From NCBI GenBank assembly GCA_944324705.1, contig CALUXI010000001.1:62001-126000 (forward strand): 64,000 nt of DNA, given 5' to 3'. The position numbers and the translations under genes are program-made. The notes under the pieces were generated by a model. The model made no database searches. It was given only the letters and a program-made list of their open reading frames with translations, and had not been told where the DNA came from. The first letter of the stretch is position 1. Each line of letters opens with the position of its first letter. This stretch comes from an uncultured Acholeplasmatales bacterium. Its GTDB lineage: Bacteria > Bacillota_I > Bacilli_A > Acholeplasmatales > Anaeroplasmataceae. Of the stretch, positions 1 through 9,162 are shown one piece after another.

Positions 1-32
1 TTTTAATATGATTTAATTCAATATAAGACATC

Positions 33-2402
33 TTATCTCAGCTCAGCTTTAAAATAATAATCTAATCTATTTAAGATAGAATTAATAACTTTATCAACAT
101 CTTTACTATCAAGAGTTTTATCTTTATCAATAAATACCATCTTAAACGCTAATGACTTCTTATTTTCCCCTAAAGATTTATCTTTATATAAATCAAAGAC
201 ATTGACAGATACTAAATATTTCTTAGCTACCATTTTAACTACTTTTAATACTTCATCAGCGCTTACTTTTTCATCGATAACAATAGCTAAATCCCGCTCA
301 ATAGAAGGATATTTTGAAATAGTTTCATATTTGATATTTGAAATATGTTTATATAATTTATCTAAATTAATTTCAAAAACATAAGTATCTTTTAAATCAT
401 TTTTTAATCTAAATTCTGGGTGTAAGCCAGCAATGAAACCTACTTCTTCATTATCAACTAAAATCTTAGCTTGACGACCCGGGTGATAAGTTTCTTTAAT
501 ATTTTCATAAGGTAAATAACTAAATTCTAAATTTAACTTACTAGCTAAATTATCTAGGATACCTTTAACTAAATAGAAATCAACCTTAATATTTTGACCT
601 TGCCATAAATTATTACTGAAGTTACCAGTTAAACCACCAGCTAACATTAATTCTTCTTTTTGCATACTATATCGTTTACCAATTTCAAAGATACTTATAT
701 CTGTCATTTGTCTAGCCATATTATATTTAATGACATCCATAATACCATTTAATAAACTTAAACGCATATAAGCTCTATCACTAGTTAGAGGCATTAAAAG
801 TTTAATAGGTTCAGCTTCTTCTAAGTTATATAAATGTAAGGTTTCTTCACTAACTAAACTATAAGTTACTGTTTCATTTAAACCACTTAAAGCTAAAACT
901 TCTCTAATATTACGAGTTAATTCTTGAGCTTTAGTTAAGTGACCTAAAGAATTAATTAAAGCGGTTGTCGTAGGAATCTTATCATAACCAACCATTCTAG
1001 CTACATCTTCACAAATATCAGCATAGAAGTTTTCTAAATCCATTCTTCGACTTGGAATTTCAATATGATAAGTATCACCTTTAATTTCATAACTATAAAG
1101 TAAGTTAGTAAATATTTTTTCAAGTTCAATATTAGTTAAACTAGTACCTAATAAATTATTAACTTTAGCTAAAGTTACATCAACATATTTCTTTTCATAT
1201 GGTATTCTTACTACATCAACCATATTACCAACAACAACCCCACCAGCTAGTTCACAAATTAAGTGACTTGCCATATCTAAGGCTTTCTTAATTCTTTCTT
1301 GACAAGCTATTCTTTCAAAACGAGTTGAAGCTTCACTCTTTAGACCTAAACGACTTGATGTTCTTCTAATGGCCATTGGGTCAAACATTGCAGCTTCTAA
1401 AACTATTTCACTTGTAGTTGGTAAAACTTCAGAGTTTAAGCCACCCATAATACCACCTAAACCAATTGGCTTTGTCCCATCGGTGATTAATATATCATTA
1501 GGTTCAAGTTTTCTATTTATATCATCAAGAGTTACAAATTCTTTAATATCACCAGCTTCTTTAACAACAATATGATCCCCAACAAAATTATGATCATAGG
1601 CATGCATCGGCTCACCTAAAGCTAACATTACATAGTTAGTAATATCAACAACATTGTTAATTGGTCTAACCCCAGAAGCAATTAAACGCATTTTAAGCCA
1701 CATTGGTGATTCTTTAATTGTTATATTTTTAATATAACGAGCCCCATATTCATAACATAAATCACTTTCAATTTCAACTTTTAAAGGATTTAACATTCTT
1801 GTTTCTTTAACGATATATTGAGGAATCTTTATATCACTACCTAATGCAGCGGCTATATCATAAGCTACACCTTCAATGCTTAATAAATCTGATCTATTAC
1901 TTGTTAATTCTAAATCAATAACTACGTCATCTAAGCCTAAATATTTAATGACATCAGACCCAACTTTTGCGTCTTCTGGTAAAACATAAATACCAGCTTT
2001 ATATTTTTCATCAACTAAACGATCTTCGATTCCTAATTCAGATAAAGAACAAATCATCCCATCAGATAAGACACCTCTTACCTTACTACTTTTAATGGTT
2101 CCGCCTGGTAATTTAGCTCCTGGTAAAGCCACAATTACTTTTTGTTTAGCTGCTACATTAGGAGCTCCACAAACTATAGTACTTACCTTATCACCTAAAT
2201 TTACTTCGCAAACATGAAGATGATCACTATCAGGGTGATCAACACAAGTTAAGACTTCCCCAACAACTAAATTACTAACTTCGCATAATGGTTTCATTGT
2301 TTCAATTTCACAAATATGGGAAGTAATAATATTATATAATTCTTCATTACTAATATTATCTAAGTTAAGATAATCTTTTAACCAATTTAATGAAACTTTC
2401 AT
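33..2402 (-). CDS. pheT: Phenylalanine--tRNA ligase beta subunit
   Basis: Beta subunit of the cytoplasmic alpha2beta2 PheRS that charges tRNA-Phe. The 789-residue length is normal for the bacterial form. An EMAP/OB-type tRNA-binding domain is visible at about residues 40-150 (VVGEVLTCVDHPDSDHLHVC), followed by B3/B4 and B5 regions and a C-terminal anticodon-binding ferredoxin-like domain from about residue 690 (KYPSIERDLAIVI). The ATG overlaps the pheS stop by one base (TAATG), so the two are translationally coupled and share the T-box leader upstream of pheS. Stop is TAA. Identification is secure. Confidence 0.97.
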   Translation of the reverse strand: MKVSLNWLKDYLNLDNISNEELYNIITSHICEIETMKPLCEVSNLVVGEVLTCVDHPDSDHLHVCEVNLGDKVSTIVCGAPNVAAKQKVIVALPGAKLPGGTIKSSKVRGVLSDGMICSLSELGIEDRLVDEKYKAGIYVLPEDAKVGSDVIKYLGLDDVVIDLELTSNRSDLLSIEGVAYDIAAALGSDIKIPQYIVKETRMLNPLKVEIESDLCYEYGARYIKNITIKESPMWLKMRLIASGVRPINNVVDITNYVMLALGEPMHAYDHNFVGDHIVVKEAGDIKEFVTLDDINRKLEPNDILITDGTKPIGLGGIMGGLNSEVLPTTSEIVLEAAMFDPMAIRRTSSRLGLKSEASTRFERIACQERIKKALDMASHLICELAGGVVVGNMVDVVRIPYEKKYVDVTLAKVNNLLGTSLTNIELEKIFTNLLYSYEIKGDTYHIEIPSRRMDLENFYADICEDVARMVGYDKIPTTTALINSLGHLTKAQELTRNIREVLALSGLNETVTYSLVSEETLHLYNLEEAEPIKLLMPLTSDRAYMRLSLLNGIMDVIKYNMARQMTDISIFEIGKRYSMQKEELMLAGGLTGNFSNNLWQGQNIKVDFYLVKGILDNLASKLNLEFSYLPYENIKETYHPGRQAKILVDNEEVGFIAGLHPEFRLKNDLKDTYVFEINLDKLYKHISNIKYETISKYPSIERDLAIVIDEKVSADEVLKVVKMVAKKYLVSVNVFDLYKDKSLGENKKSLAFKMVFIDKDKTLDSKDVDKVINSILNRLDYYFKAELR

Positions 2403-3415
2403 TATTTAGCCTCCTTGAATTGTTTTAAAAATCTTAAATCATTAGAATAGAAATTTCTAATATCTTCAATACCATATTTTAACATGGTAATTCTTTCAAT
2501 GCCGACCCCAAAAGCAAACCCTTGAATTTCATTAGGATCATAACCGCACATTTCAAGAACATGATGATTTACCATCCCTGCCCCTAAGATTTCAATCCAA
2601 CCACTGTTTTTACACATTGAACAACCTTTACCACCACATTTAACACAAGATACATCAACCTCAACTGATGGTTCAGTAAATGGGAAGTAAGACGGTCTTA
2701 AACGAATCTTTCTATCATCACCTAGAATCTTTTTAGCCATATCAAGTAAAGCACCTTTTAAATCAGCCATTGTTATATTTTTACCAAGAACTAAACCTTC
2801 ACATTGCATAAATTGATGAGAATGCGTTGCATCATCGGCATCACGTCGGTAAGTTTTGCCTGGACATATAATTTGAATTGGCTTACCTTCTTTTGCTAAC
2901 ATTGTTCTTACTTGAACTGGAGAGGTTTGACTACGTAATAATAATTCTGGGTTAATATAGAAAGTATCTTGCATATCACGAGCCGGATGACCTTTTGGTA
3001 AGTTTAATTTTTCAAAACAATATTCGTCTGTTTCAATTTCAGGACCCTCAGCTATCTCATAACCTAAACCTACAAATAAGTTTTCTAAATCAATAATAGT
3101 TTGATTTAATGGATGAATGGTTCCTAAATTAAATTTATAACCTGGCATAGTTACATCAATAGTTTCTTTCTTTAATTGTTCAACAACTAAAGCTTGATGA
3201 ATTTCTTTTTCTTTCTCATTAAATAAAGCTTCTGCTTCTTGTTTTAATCTATTAACTTCTTGACCTAAATTCTTCTTTTCCTCAGGAGTAAGGTTTTTCA
3301 TATTAGCCATTTTCGCACTAATTAAACCTTTTTTACCTAAATAATTAGCTTTTAATTGATTTAAGTCATTTAAATTATTTATTTCTTGTAATTTTATTTT
3401 TAACTCTTCAATCAT
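2402..3415 (-). CDS. pheS: Phenylalanine--tRNA ligase alpha subunit
   Basis: Catalytic class II subunit of PheRS. An N-terminal helical coiled-coil arm (about residues 1-90) binds tRNA. Class II motif 2 is seen as [13 protein letters not shown], and motif 3 near the C-terminus as [11 protein letters not shown]. The four-cysteine insert [12 protein letters not shown] is common in bacterial PheS. Length 337 is typical. The start is supported by AAGGAG a few bases upstream. It is the first gene of the pheST operon, and the leader has a T-box. Confidence 0.97.
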   Translation of the reverse strand: MIEELKIKLQEINNLNDLNQLKANYLGKKGLISAKMANMKNLTPEEKKNLGQEVNRLKQEAEALFNEKEKEIHQALVVEQLKKETIDVTMPGYKFNLGTIHPLNQTIIDLENLFVGLGYEIAEGPEIETDEYCFEKLNLPKGHPARDMQDTFYINPELLLRSQTSPVQVRTMLAKEGKPIQIICPGKTYRRDADDATHSHQFMQCEGLVLGKNITMADLKGALLDMAKKILGDDRKIRLRPSYFPFTEPSVEVDVSCVKCGGKGCSMCKNSGWIEILGAGMVNHHVLEMCGYDPNEIQGFAFGVGIERITMLKYGIEDIRNFYSNDLRFLKQFKEAK

Positions 3416-3442
3416 AATAATCTCCTTTATATTTTACATAAT

Positions 3443-3640
3443 AAAAAGCCCTTAGAACTTAATCTAAGGACGAAAAGCCGTGGTACCACCTTAATTCTAG
3501 TTTTACTAGCACTCAATTTGTTAACGCCAACAACGGGTATGATTAGTACCATTGGAAAAAACGAACTTCACATAGTCAACAATTAAGACATCTCACCATT
3601 AGCCTCTCTCTGTAAATTGTTTAACTAGTTACTCTTTTTT
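3443..3640 (-). promoter_or_regulatory. T-box leader of pheST
   Basis: The minus strand carries the T-box core AAGGTGGTACCACGG (3492-3478). It is followed by a terminator hairpin CCTTAGA/TCTAAGG (3469-3450) and a U-run just before the pheS ribosome site. Upstream, around 3560-3570, a GAAGTTCG segment could present TTC, a Phe codon, as specifier. In such leaders uncharged tRNA-Phe stabilises the antiterminator and lets transcription continue. The 5' boundary is approximate. Confidence 0.9.
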
Positions 3641-3648
3641 TCTTTTAA

Positions 3649-4077
3649 TTAATAACCTCTTCTATATCTAATAGAACCAGAAATTAATCTTGAAATTATC
3701 CAAACAATAATTGGGATTAAGAAGCAAGCAATATAACATAATACTTCAGAATTATTTGCTATAAACTCAACTTCTTGGAATGGAGCTGCAGAAACAACTC
3801 TTTGAACATAGAATACAGGAACATAAGCAGCAAAACTAAACCATCTATCCATATATTCTTGTAAAGTTTGCATCCAACTAACATCATTATGAGCAATAGT
3901 TACTAAATATACAGCACCAATCAAGCAATACCATACCATAGCAACGATAGCACCATGAATGAAATTTAATCTTCTAGCAGCAAAGCCCCCAAATAATAAT
4001 GGTATTATGAAAACTATGAAACTAATTAATACATCATACCAAGCAGATGGAACCCCTACTAATTGAATACTTAACAT
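3649..4077 (-). CDS. Small three-helix membrane protein (paralogue of next gene)
   Basis: Unrecognised 142-residue protein. Hydrophobic segments lie at about residues 8-30, 42-63 and 112-134, with an RR-containing loop (FAARRLNFIHG). It shares this FGGFAARRLNFIHG block and a following Trp-Tyr helix with the 146-residue protein at 4250-4690, so the two are duplicates. It ends immediately upstream of the phe T-box leader and is followed by it on the same strand. No catalytic motif is seen. Confidence 0.7.
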   Translation of the reverse strand: MLSIQLVGVPSAWYDVLISFIVFIIPLLFGGFAARRLNFIHGAIVAMVWYCLIGAVYLVTIAHNDVSWMQTLQEYMDRWFSFAAYVPVFYVQRVVSAAPFQEVEFIANNSEVLCYIACFLIPIIVWIISRLISGSIRYRRGY

Positions 4078-4249
4078 AACAGTACCTCCTACATACCTAG
4101 ATTTTAATAAATAAAATTTATTATTTTGTGAAAAATATATGAAATTATAATATGAAATTATAAAATAAAATTCATATATATTTGTTGATATAATTATACA
4201 ATATAAAATGAAGAAAATCTATATAATTAGGCTATTTTTAACCATTTTA

Positions 4250-4690
4250 CTAAATTTTTTGAGTAAAACTACGAATAATATGGGCTAGTATTGAAGAAAT
4301 GATCATTAAAACAATACTACCAACTAACCAAATAATATCAAAATAATTAGCTAATTGTTCGGATATATCACGAGCCATTGTAGCTAGCCCACTACATATA
4401 TTTCCCCAAACATAAATAATATAAGCACAGTAATTACCCAGGAAATTCCCAATATTAAACATAACTTCAATATTAGCCATTCTTATGCATAAGAAATAAA
4501 TACCAGATATTAACATATACCAACAAACAGTAACAATTAAGCCATGAATAAAATTAAGTCTTTTAGCTGAAAAACAACCAAATAATATAGGAATTAATAA
4601 GGTTATTATATTGCCAAAAAAATATAAAATATCCAAAAATATCACTAGTATAATTAAAATGTACTTAATAATTATACTTACTCCTTTCAT
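4250..4690 (-). CDS. Small membrane protein, paralogue of 3649-4077
   Basis: Unrecognised 146-residue protein with a long N-terminal hydrophobic stretch (about residues 5-36), then FGCFSAKRLNFIHG, a second helix and a C-terminal helix. The motif and helix order match the neighbouring 142-residue protein. Ribosome site AAAGGAG precedes the ATG. The 170-base gap to the next paralogue is very AT-rich and contains two copies of ATATGAAATTAT. The IS110 element lies just upstream and may have displaced its original promoter. Confidence 0.7.
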   Translation of the reverse strand: MKGVSIIIKYILIILVIFLDILYFFGNIITLLIPILFGCFSAKRLNFIHGLIVTVCWYMLISGIYFLCIRMANIEVMFNIGNFLGNYCAYIIYVWGNICSGLATMARDISEQLANYFDIIWLVGSIVLMIISSILAHIIRSFTQKI

Positions 4691-4763
4691 TTAGTTGTTT
4701 TTATAGTTATGAGTACACACAACTTTTATATCATTAATTTAATATGATATACTATTAATAACG

Positions 4764-4969
4764 CTGTAGTCTGTTAACTAATAATCAATACAGGAACATT
4801 TATGTTCTCTGGTTCAAGGAGTTTACAGCTACAGTCTTTTCTTTTATATGGTTATTGGTTGGTTACAGCTTCATTTTTGAATGTCTAGTTATAAAGTGCT
4901 AGTTAACATTGAGAATTGGTTGTAGATAGTACCAGCGTTAAATATTTAATATTATTTTGGAGGTACCAA
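4764..4969 (+). ncRNA. Candidate IS110 bridge RNA in the transposase leader
   Basis: The leader contains an imperfect stem pairing CTGTAG-T-CTGTTAAC (4764-4778) with GTTTACAG-CTACAG (4821-4834). It encloses a perfect GAACAT/ATGTTC hairpin. It is followed by about 130 non-coding bases before the transposase. IS110-group elements are known to encode their bridge RNA in this position, with a 5' stem-loop and two internal loops that pair with target and donor DNA. The fold is seen here by eye, and the function is inferred from family and position. Confidence 0.5.
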
Positions 4970-6145
4970 ATGATCTTCGTTGGAATTGATGTGGCTAGTG
5001 ATAAACATGATGTTATGATCATGAATAATTCACACAAACAATTTCAGAAAAATTCTTTAAGAATTGCTAATAATTCTCTAGGTTTTAAAAAACTCCACGA
5101 AACAATTCAAAATGTTTGTGGAGCTAATCAAGATTATACTGTTCGTATAGGTCTTGAATCTACTGGTTTTTTCCATATCAACTTAGTCAATTTCCTTTTA
5201 GAAAAAAACTATGATATTATGGTAATTAACCCTCTTTTAACCAAAAGTGACAAGAAGCGTTATTCTGTTCGCCCTCAAAAAACGGATAAGATTGACGCTA
5301 TTGCCCTTTGTAAGTATGTTAGTGATACTAATTTAGTATTCATTCCCTATACAAGACAATCTTACCATAATGAACTTTTAAAGTCACTATCTAGAAATAG
5401 ATTTTCTTTAGTTGAAAGAAGGACACGAGAAAAATTAACTGTTTTCCGTATAGTAACCCTTATTTTTCCTGAATATATTAAGCTTTTTTCAAATCTATGC
5501 TCTGTATCATCTTTAAATATTTTAGCCAAATATTTATCTGCCGATAAGATAGCTAAAGCTCATACAGATACCTTAAAATCTTTGATTCATGGTAAATGTC
5601 AAATTACTGCTGAACAAATTAAGGAAGCTGCTAAAAATACCATTGGTTCGTCAAATGAAGCTTATGAACTTGAATTAAAACACGCCATTGAAAATATTAA
5701 TGCACTTAATAATCAAATAGCTGACTATGATAATTTAATCAAGAAAACCATTAAAGAATCAAACATTAAACTTCTTTCTATACCTGGTATTTCATATATT
5801 ACAGCTGCCACTATTCTAGGTGAAATAGGTGACATCTCTCGTTTTAAGAGCCCCGATTCAATTATATCATATGCAGGTCTTGATTTGATTGTATATGAAT
5901 CTGGTAAATATAAATCAAGTGGACTGCATATATCTAAAAAGGGTTCTAGATATTTAAGGCATACCTTATTTCAAGTAGCTAAAATTATTTGGCAATGTGA
6001 TAAACAGTTTAATGAATACTACACCAAAAAGAAAAATGAAGGCAAACCATTTTTAACTATTATGGGGCATATTCAAAAGAAATTAGTAAGGGTAATATAT
6101 TCTGTCCTAAAGAACGATAAGGACTATGTTGTTCCACAAAACTAA
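4970..6145 (+). CDS. IS110-family transposase (DEDD/Tnp_20)
   Basis: RuvC-like DEDD recombinase of about 391 residues. The N-terminal domain begins MIFVGIDVASDKHD (first Asp), followed by GLESTGFF (Glu) and TDKIDAIAL (Asp pair). A coiled middle section precedes the C-terminal transposase_20 domain with IPGISYITAATILGEIGD, SYAGLD and SKKGSRYLR, which holds the expected catalytic serine. The ATG at 4970 has a strong GGAGG ribosome site eight bases upstream, so it is preferred to an earlier in-frame ATG at 4916. The gene appears complete. Confidence 0.93.
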   Translation: MIFVGIDVASDKHDVMIMNNSHKQFQKNSLRIANNSLGFKKLHETIQNVCGANQDYTVRIGLESTGFFHINLVNFLLEKNYDIMVINPLLTKSDKKRYSVRPQKTDKIDAIALCKYVSDTNLVFIPYTRQSYHNELLKSLSRNRFSLVERRTREKLTVFRIVTLIFPEYIKLFSNLCSVSSLNILAKYLSADKIAKAHTDTLKSLIHGKCQITAEQIKEAAKNTIGSSNEAYELELKHAIENINALNNQIADYDNLIKKTIKESNIKLLSIPGISYITAATILGEIGDISRFKSPDSIISYAGLDLIVYESGKYKSSGLHISKKGSRYLRHTLFQVAKIIWQCDKQFNEYYTKKKNEGKPFLTIMGHIQKKLVRVIYSVLKNDKDYVVPQN

Positions 6146-6240
6146 CCATATAAAAATTTCAAAGATCTAAATAATATACATTAAAGGACTACCATAAAAT
6201 TTACATTTTATAGTATCAACTAAATTAGTTAAAACATTTT

Positions 6241-6260
6241 AAGGGTGCAAGGCCCTTTTT
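6241..6260 (+). terminator. Terminator after the transposase
   Basis: AAGGG (6241-6245) pairs with CCCTT (6253-6257) and is followed by T residues. It is weak but well placed, about 95 bases past the transposase stop. Confidence 0.5.
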
Positions 6261-6336
6261 GTGTTGCCTAAAATTATTGAAATCAACATTTTTTAAAAAT
6301 TGTCACTTTTAACTTGATTTAATTATAGTTGACTCC

Positions 6337-7734
6337 TCATTTAATATTTTTTTTAACAGCCTTTTCTCTTCTTCTTTTAGCTAAATAAACAACTAAATAT
6401 GCTAAGCCAATGACAAAGGTAAAGAATATTAAATAATATAAAACATTAATTTGATGACGATAAATAGAAGCCACTATCATAACTAAAGCCGCTATTATTC
6501 CTAAAATAGGTAAAACAAAACGTTTAAAAATATTTAAATCTTTATTCTTAATCATAAAACTAATATACATCGGTATATATAAAGTATAGGCTGTAATAAT
6601 AGGTAATTCACTTGAGTCAAAAGGAAAACCTATACCATTAGATAAAGAATTAGTTTGACTTAAATAATAATAAGCTAACCATAAAACAGCTAAAATAAAT
6701 CCCATAATAGATGAAATAAGCGGTACATTAGTTTTTTTAGTTAATGTAGTCATTTTATCTTGAAAAATCCCATGTCTATTAATAGCTAAAGCATAAGCAG
6801 CCCTAGAATTAGCCATAACAATTCCATTTAATGTACCAATAGCTGATATTACAACTACAAAGATTAAGATTTGACTAAAGGTATTACCAAATAAATTAGC
6901 AAAAGCCACCTTAACTCTTTCACTATCTGAAGATAAACCTAATAATTCTTCCGTGCCTATAGCCCCACTAATGCCTAAATTATATAAAATATAAATAATC
7001 ATAACAATAGTTGTCCCAATTAATAAAGCAATTGGTAAATTCTTTTTTCTATTTTTAATCTCAGCCCCGATATTTGTCGCACATATCCAACCTTCATAAG
7101 AAAAACAAGTTACACAAATAGCGGCCAAAAATCCTTTTCCTGTGTTAGTTGGGGTAGTATAACTAAAGTTTTCTGTTAAAGTACCTCTAACTAGCCCAAT
7201 AATTAAACCACCAATCCCCATTAATAATAAAGGAATTAATTTAATAACTGTTGTTGATACTTGAATTTTAGAAGCAATATAAGGAGCAAGTAAACTCGTT
7301 AAACTTAATAAAAATAAAAAAATAAAAGCAAATAAAAATACATAAAAATTAAATGGGAAGCTCCCACCTGTTAAGCCACAAGCCTCACAAAAATACATCC
7401 CCACCACAAAAGATATAGTTGCTGTCATAGCTGGAAAATAAATATACTTAACAAATACACCAACTAAAAATCCATAATTATTAGATACCGTGACGCGAGC
7501 AAAATCGGGCATACTATTAATATTGCCATATTTTAAAGAGAAATTAGCAAAATTAAAACTTGAAATAAGCATTACAAAACCACCAATAATCCAAGCTAAA
7601 GTCGCTAAAGTAAGATTCCCATTAACTTCCGCCAAAACACCACTAGCTTTAAAAAATATACCAGTACCAACAACTATCCCAACAACCAAACAAATGGCTG
7701 TCAGCAAATTATATTTTGGTTTTAATTCTTCCAT
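6337..7734 (-). CDS. APC-superfamily amino acid permease
   Basis: Integral membrane amino-acid transporter of about 465 residues with roughly 12 helices. The helix-1 signature VVGIVVGTGIFFKASGVL matches the GSGIF-type substrate-binding break of the APC (LAT/y+LAT-like) family. SYEGWICATNIGAEIKN in helix 6 is also typical. The ATG at 7734 follows TAGGAG, and the apparent earlier start is only an upstream TTG. The stop is TGA. Substrate cannot be told; neutral amino-acid exchange is a reasonable guess. Confidence 0.88.
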   Translation of the reverse strand: MEELKPKYNLLTAICLVVGIVVGTGIFFKASGVLAEVNGNLTLATLAWIIGGFVMLISSFNFANFSLKYGNINSMPDFARVTVSNNYGFLVGVFVKYIYFPAMTATISFVVGMYFCEACGLTGGSFPFNFYVFLFAFIFLFLLSLTSLLAPYIASKIQVSTTVIKLIPLLLMGIGGLIIGLVRGTLTENFSYTTPTNTGKGFLAAICVTCFSYEGWICATNIGAEIKNRKKNLPIALLIGTTIVMIIYILYNLGISGAIGTEELLGLSSDSERVKVAFANLFGNTFSQILIFVVVISAIGTLNGIVMANSRAAYALAINRHGIFQDKMTTLTKKTNVPLISSIMGFILAVLWLAYYYLSQTNSLSNGIGFPFDSSELPIITAYTLYIPMYISFMIKNKDLNIFKRFVLPILGIIAALVMIVASIYRHQINVLYYLIFFTFVIGLAYLVVYLAKRRREKAVKKNIK

Positions 7735-7743
7735 ATTCAACTC

Positions 7744-8208
7744 CTAATAAAACATAATCTCCTTCTTTTTAGGATCCTTACAAAAATACTCTGTCCTACC
7801 TTCAACGTGTAAAAAAACGCTTAAAATTTCTTTAAAATCCGGTGCCATATCACCATTTTTTATTTCTTCTATACTTAACCATTTATTGATACCTTCATCA
7901 CTTTGTTTTAAGGTACCACTAAAATCATAAGTTTTATACAAAAAGATTAAACAACGTTGATTCTTTGTTACATCATACCAACTAACTACACCACAAGGTA
8001 TCAAGTTTTTAACTTCTAAGTTAGTTTCTTCTTTTACTTCTCTAATTACTGACTTAACAATAGATTCACCATTTTCTACATGTCCACCTGGCAGTGTTAA
8101 ACCTGGCCAATCCTTTTTTAGCCTGTATTGACTTAATATTTTATTTGTTTTCTTATCAACAATCATACACATATTAGTCAATTCAACTAATTCTAATTCT
8201 CTTTTCAT
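7744..8208 (-). CDS. NUDIX hydrolase
   Basis: 154 residues. The Nudix box is present: GGHVENGESIVKSVIREVKE followed by ETNL, the GX5EX7REXXEEXG pattern that binds divalent metal and hydrolyses nucleoside diphosphates linked to another group. The surrounding fold resembles MutT/8-oxo-dGTP pyrophosphatases. It starts one base after the stop of the upstream 72-residue gene and ends a few bases before the permease start, so the three probably form one transcript. Substrate is not known. Confidence 0.88.
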   Translation of the reverse strand: MKRELELVELTNMCMIVDKKTNKILSQYRLKKDWPGLTLPGGHVENGESIVKSVIREVKEETNLEVKNLIPCGVVSWYDVTKNQRCLIFLYKTYDFSGTLKQSDEGINKWLSIEEIKNGDMAPDFKEILSVFLHVEGRTEYFCKDPKKKEIMFY

Positions 8209-8209
8209 C

Positions 8210-8428
8210 TTAATCTAATTTAAATTTCTTTTTACTTTCTTCTTTAAATGTTTGTTGTAATTCTGATATGGCTTTTCTTAATGTTTTTATCATTTTGTCA
8301 ATATCTTCATCATTATACTCATAAGCATTGGTATTAGATAAGTTGCCTAATAATTCAATTTGTTTTAAAGTATTTGTCATTCTGCTTTCACATAATCTCT
8401 TAAATTTATCTCTTTTTGTTTCTTCCAT
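8210..8428 (-). CDS. Hypothetical 72-residue helical protein
   Basis: Small charged, helix-rich protein (MEETKRDKFKRLCESRMTN at the start, Lys-rich end). No recognised family. AAGAGG lies about ten bases before the ATG, and the stop nearly touches the start of the NUDIX gene, which supports it being real and cotranscribed. Confidence 0.6.
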   Translation of the reverse strand: MEETKRDKFKRLCESRMTNTLKQIELLGNLSNTNAYEYNDEDIDKMIKTLRKAISELQQTFKEESKKKFKLD

Positions 8429-8529
8429 CGTTAATAAACCTCTTTTCTTACGCTAATAATATGCTATAAAACAAGTTATGTCAATATATTGATATAATAT
8501 AAGTTTTTCAAATTTGTTTAATAAAGCTA

Positions 8530-8558
8530 TTGACAGCGCTTTCATTATATGCTAGTAT
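8530..8558 (+). promoter_or_regulatory. Sigma-A promoter with cre-like site for a small RNA
   Basis: TTGACA (8530-8535), a 17-base spacer, and TAGTAT (8553-8558). The sequence TGACAGCGCTTTCA at 8531-8544 matches the CcpA cre consensus TGWAANCGNTNWCA at 13 of 14 positions and overlaps the -35 box, a repressing position. The uronide operon promoter at 30524-30552 has the same arrangement. No coding gene follows on this strand. Confidence 0.75.
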
Positions 8559-8564
8559 ATAGTT

Positions 8565-8758
8565 GCAAAGAGGGATACACTAAGTAAGAAAACTTACTTA
8601 TTGTAAATAAATAAGTCAGTCAACTAGAAACTATTTAAAGGAACATTAAATGAGTCTTTAAAAAGGAATATGATATTAGTAGGTTAAATGGTAAATTGAC
8701 GACGAGAAAAGAAGAGTTTGTTATACTTTTTAGAAAATGACAAGACTCTTCTTTTTTT
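8565..8758 (+). ncRNA. Stand-alone small RNA of unknown class (~190 nt)
   Basis: Lies in the gap between two genes that both read on the other strand. It starts about seven bases after a near-consensus -10 and ends at a strong terminator: AAGAAGAGT (8709-8717) pairs with ACTCTTCTT (8745-8753), then T7. Internal hairpins are TAAGTAAG-AAAA-CTTACTTA (8581-8600, perfect) and TTTAAAG/CTTTAAA (8634-8662). Only tiny open frames (3-5 codons) follow its two AAAGGA-like sites, so it is probably untranslated. I could not match it to 6S, tmRNA, SRP, RNase P or a known riboswitch. Confidence 0.65.
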
Positions 8759-8768
8759 ATATAAAAAA

Positions 8769-8787
8769 CCTCAAGCTAAACTTGAGG
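8769..8787 (-). terminator. Terminator of the DUF2085 gene
   Basis: CCTCAAG (8769-8775) pairs with CTTGAGG (8781-8787). Read on the minus strand it is followed by T6. It overlaps the gene's stop codon. Confidence 0.8.
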
Positions 8788-9162
8788 AAATAAACTAATT
8801 GTATGTTCTACTACTAAAAATAATAAGCTCATAACACCATAACCAGCAAGGAGTCCTGTTATTAATCTTAAAATATTATTAGATTCTCTAAAACCCATAA
8901 ATTGTGTTTCCCCGTCAATTATAAGGGGTAAAGTTAAAATAATACTTAAATGAATATTTTCTGGTAAAAAGACACACAATATGGGACTTAGAATAAGTAA
9001 ACTACTATAAAAGCCAGTACATCGCGCACATAAAGGCATTTGCCTATTTCTAATAATAAAAGAACGTTCTTTAATTTGATGACAACCAAAGATGAGAGAA
9101 AAGATTTCCATCATCTTCTTCCATCTTATAAATTGTTTTTCTGTTAAAGGTTTAGAAGTCAT
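8776..9162 (-). CDS. DUF2085 membrane protein
   Basis: About 128 residues. The hallmark cysteine/histidine cluster FGCHQIKERSF ... MPLCARCTGFY and the loop LIIDGETQFMGFRESNN identify the DUF2085 family, small membrane proteins of unknown function with several hydrophobic helices. The ATG at 9162 overlaps the end of the upstream zinc-ribbon gene by about 11 bases, suggesting coupled translation. An earlier in-frame ATG at 9213 would lie deep inside that gene and is less likely. Confidence 0.8.
   Translation of the reverse strand: MTSKPLTEKQFIRWKKMMEIFSLIFGCHQIKERSFIIRNRQMPLCARCTGFYSSLLILSPILCVFLPENIHLSIILTLPLIIDGETQFMGFRESNNILRLITGLLAGYGVMSLLFLVVEHTISLFPQV

Larger units (their letters stand above)
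4745..6300 (+). mobile_element. IS110-family insertion sequence (approximate limits)
   Basis: A single DEDD transposase gene is flanked by a structured 5' non-coding leader (about 4760-4969) and a short 3' tail with a terminator-like hairpin at 6241-6260. IS110 elements normally lack inverted-repeat ends and target duplications, so the ends cannot be fixed by eye. The limits given are the gaps to the flanking genes. The open transposase and intact leader suggest it may still be mobile. Confidence 0.75.

Noticed and set aside
4138-4165. Tandem ATATGAAATTAT copies as an operator
   Set aside because: Only two copies in a very AT-rich gap, with no promoter relation that could be defended.
8565-8758. 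6S RNA or an SR1-like peptide-coding RNA
   Set aside because: There is no long rod with a central bubble, and only 3-5-codon frames follow its ribosome-site-like sequences.
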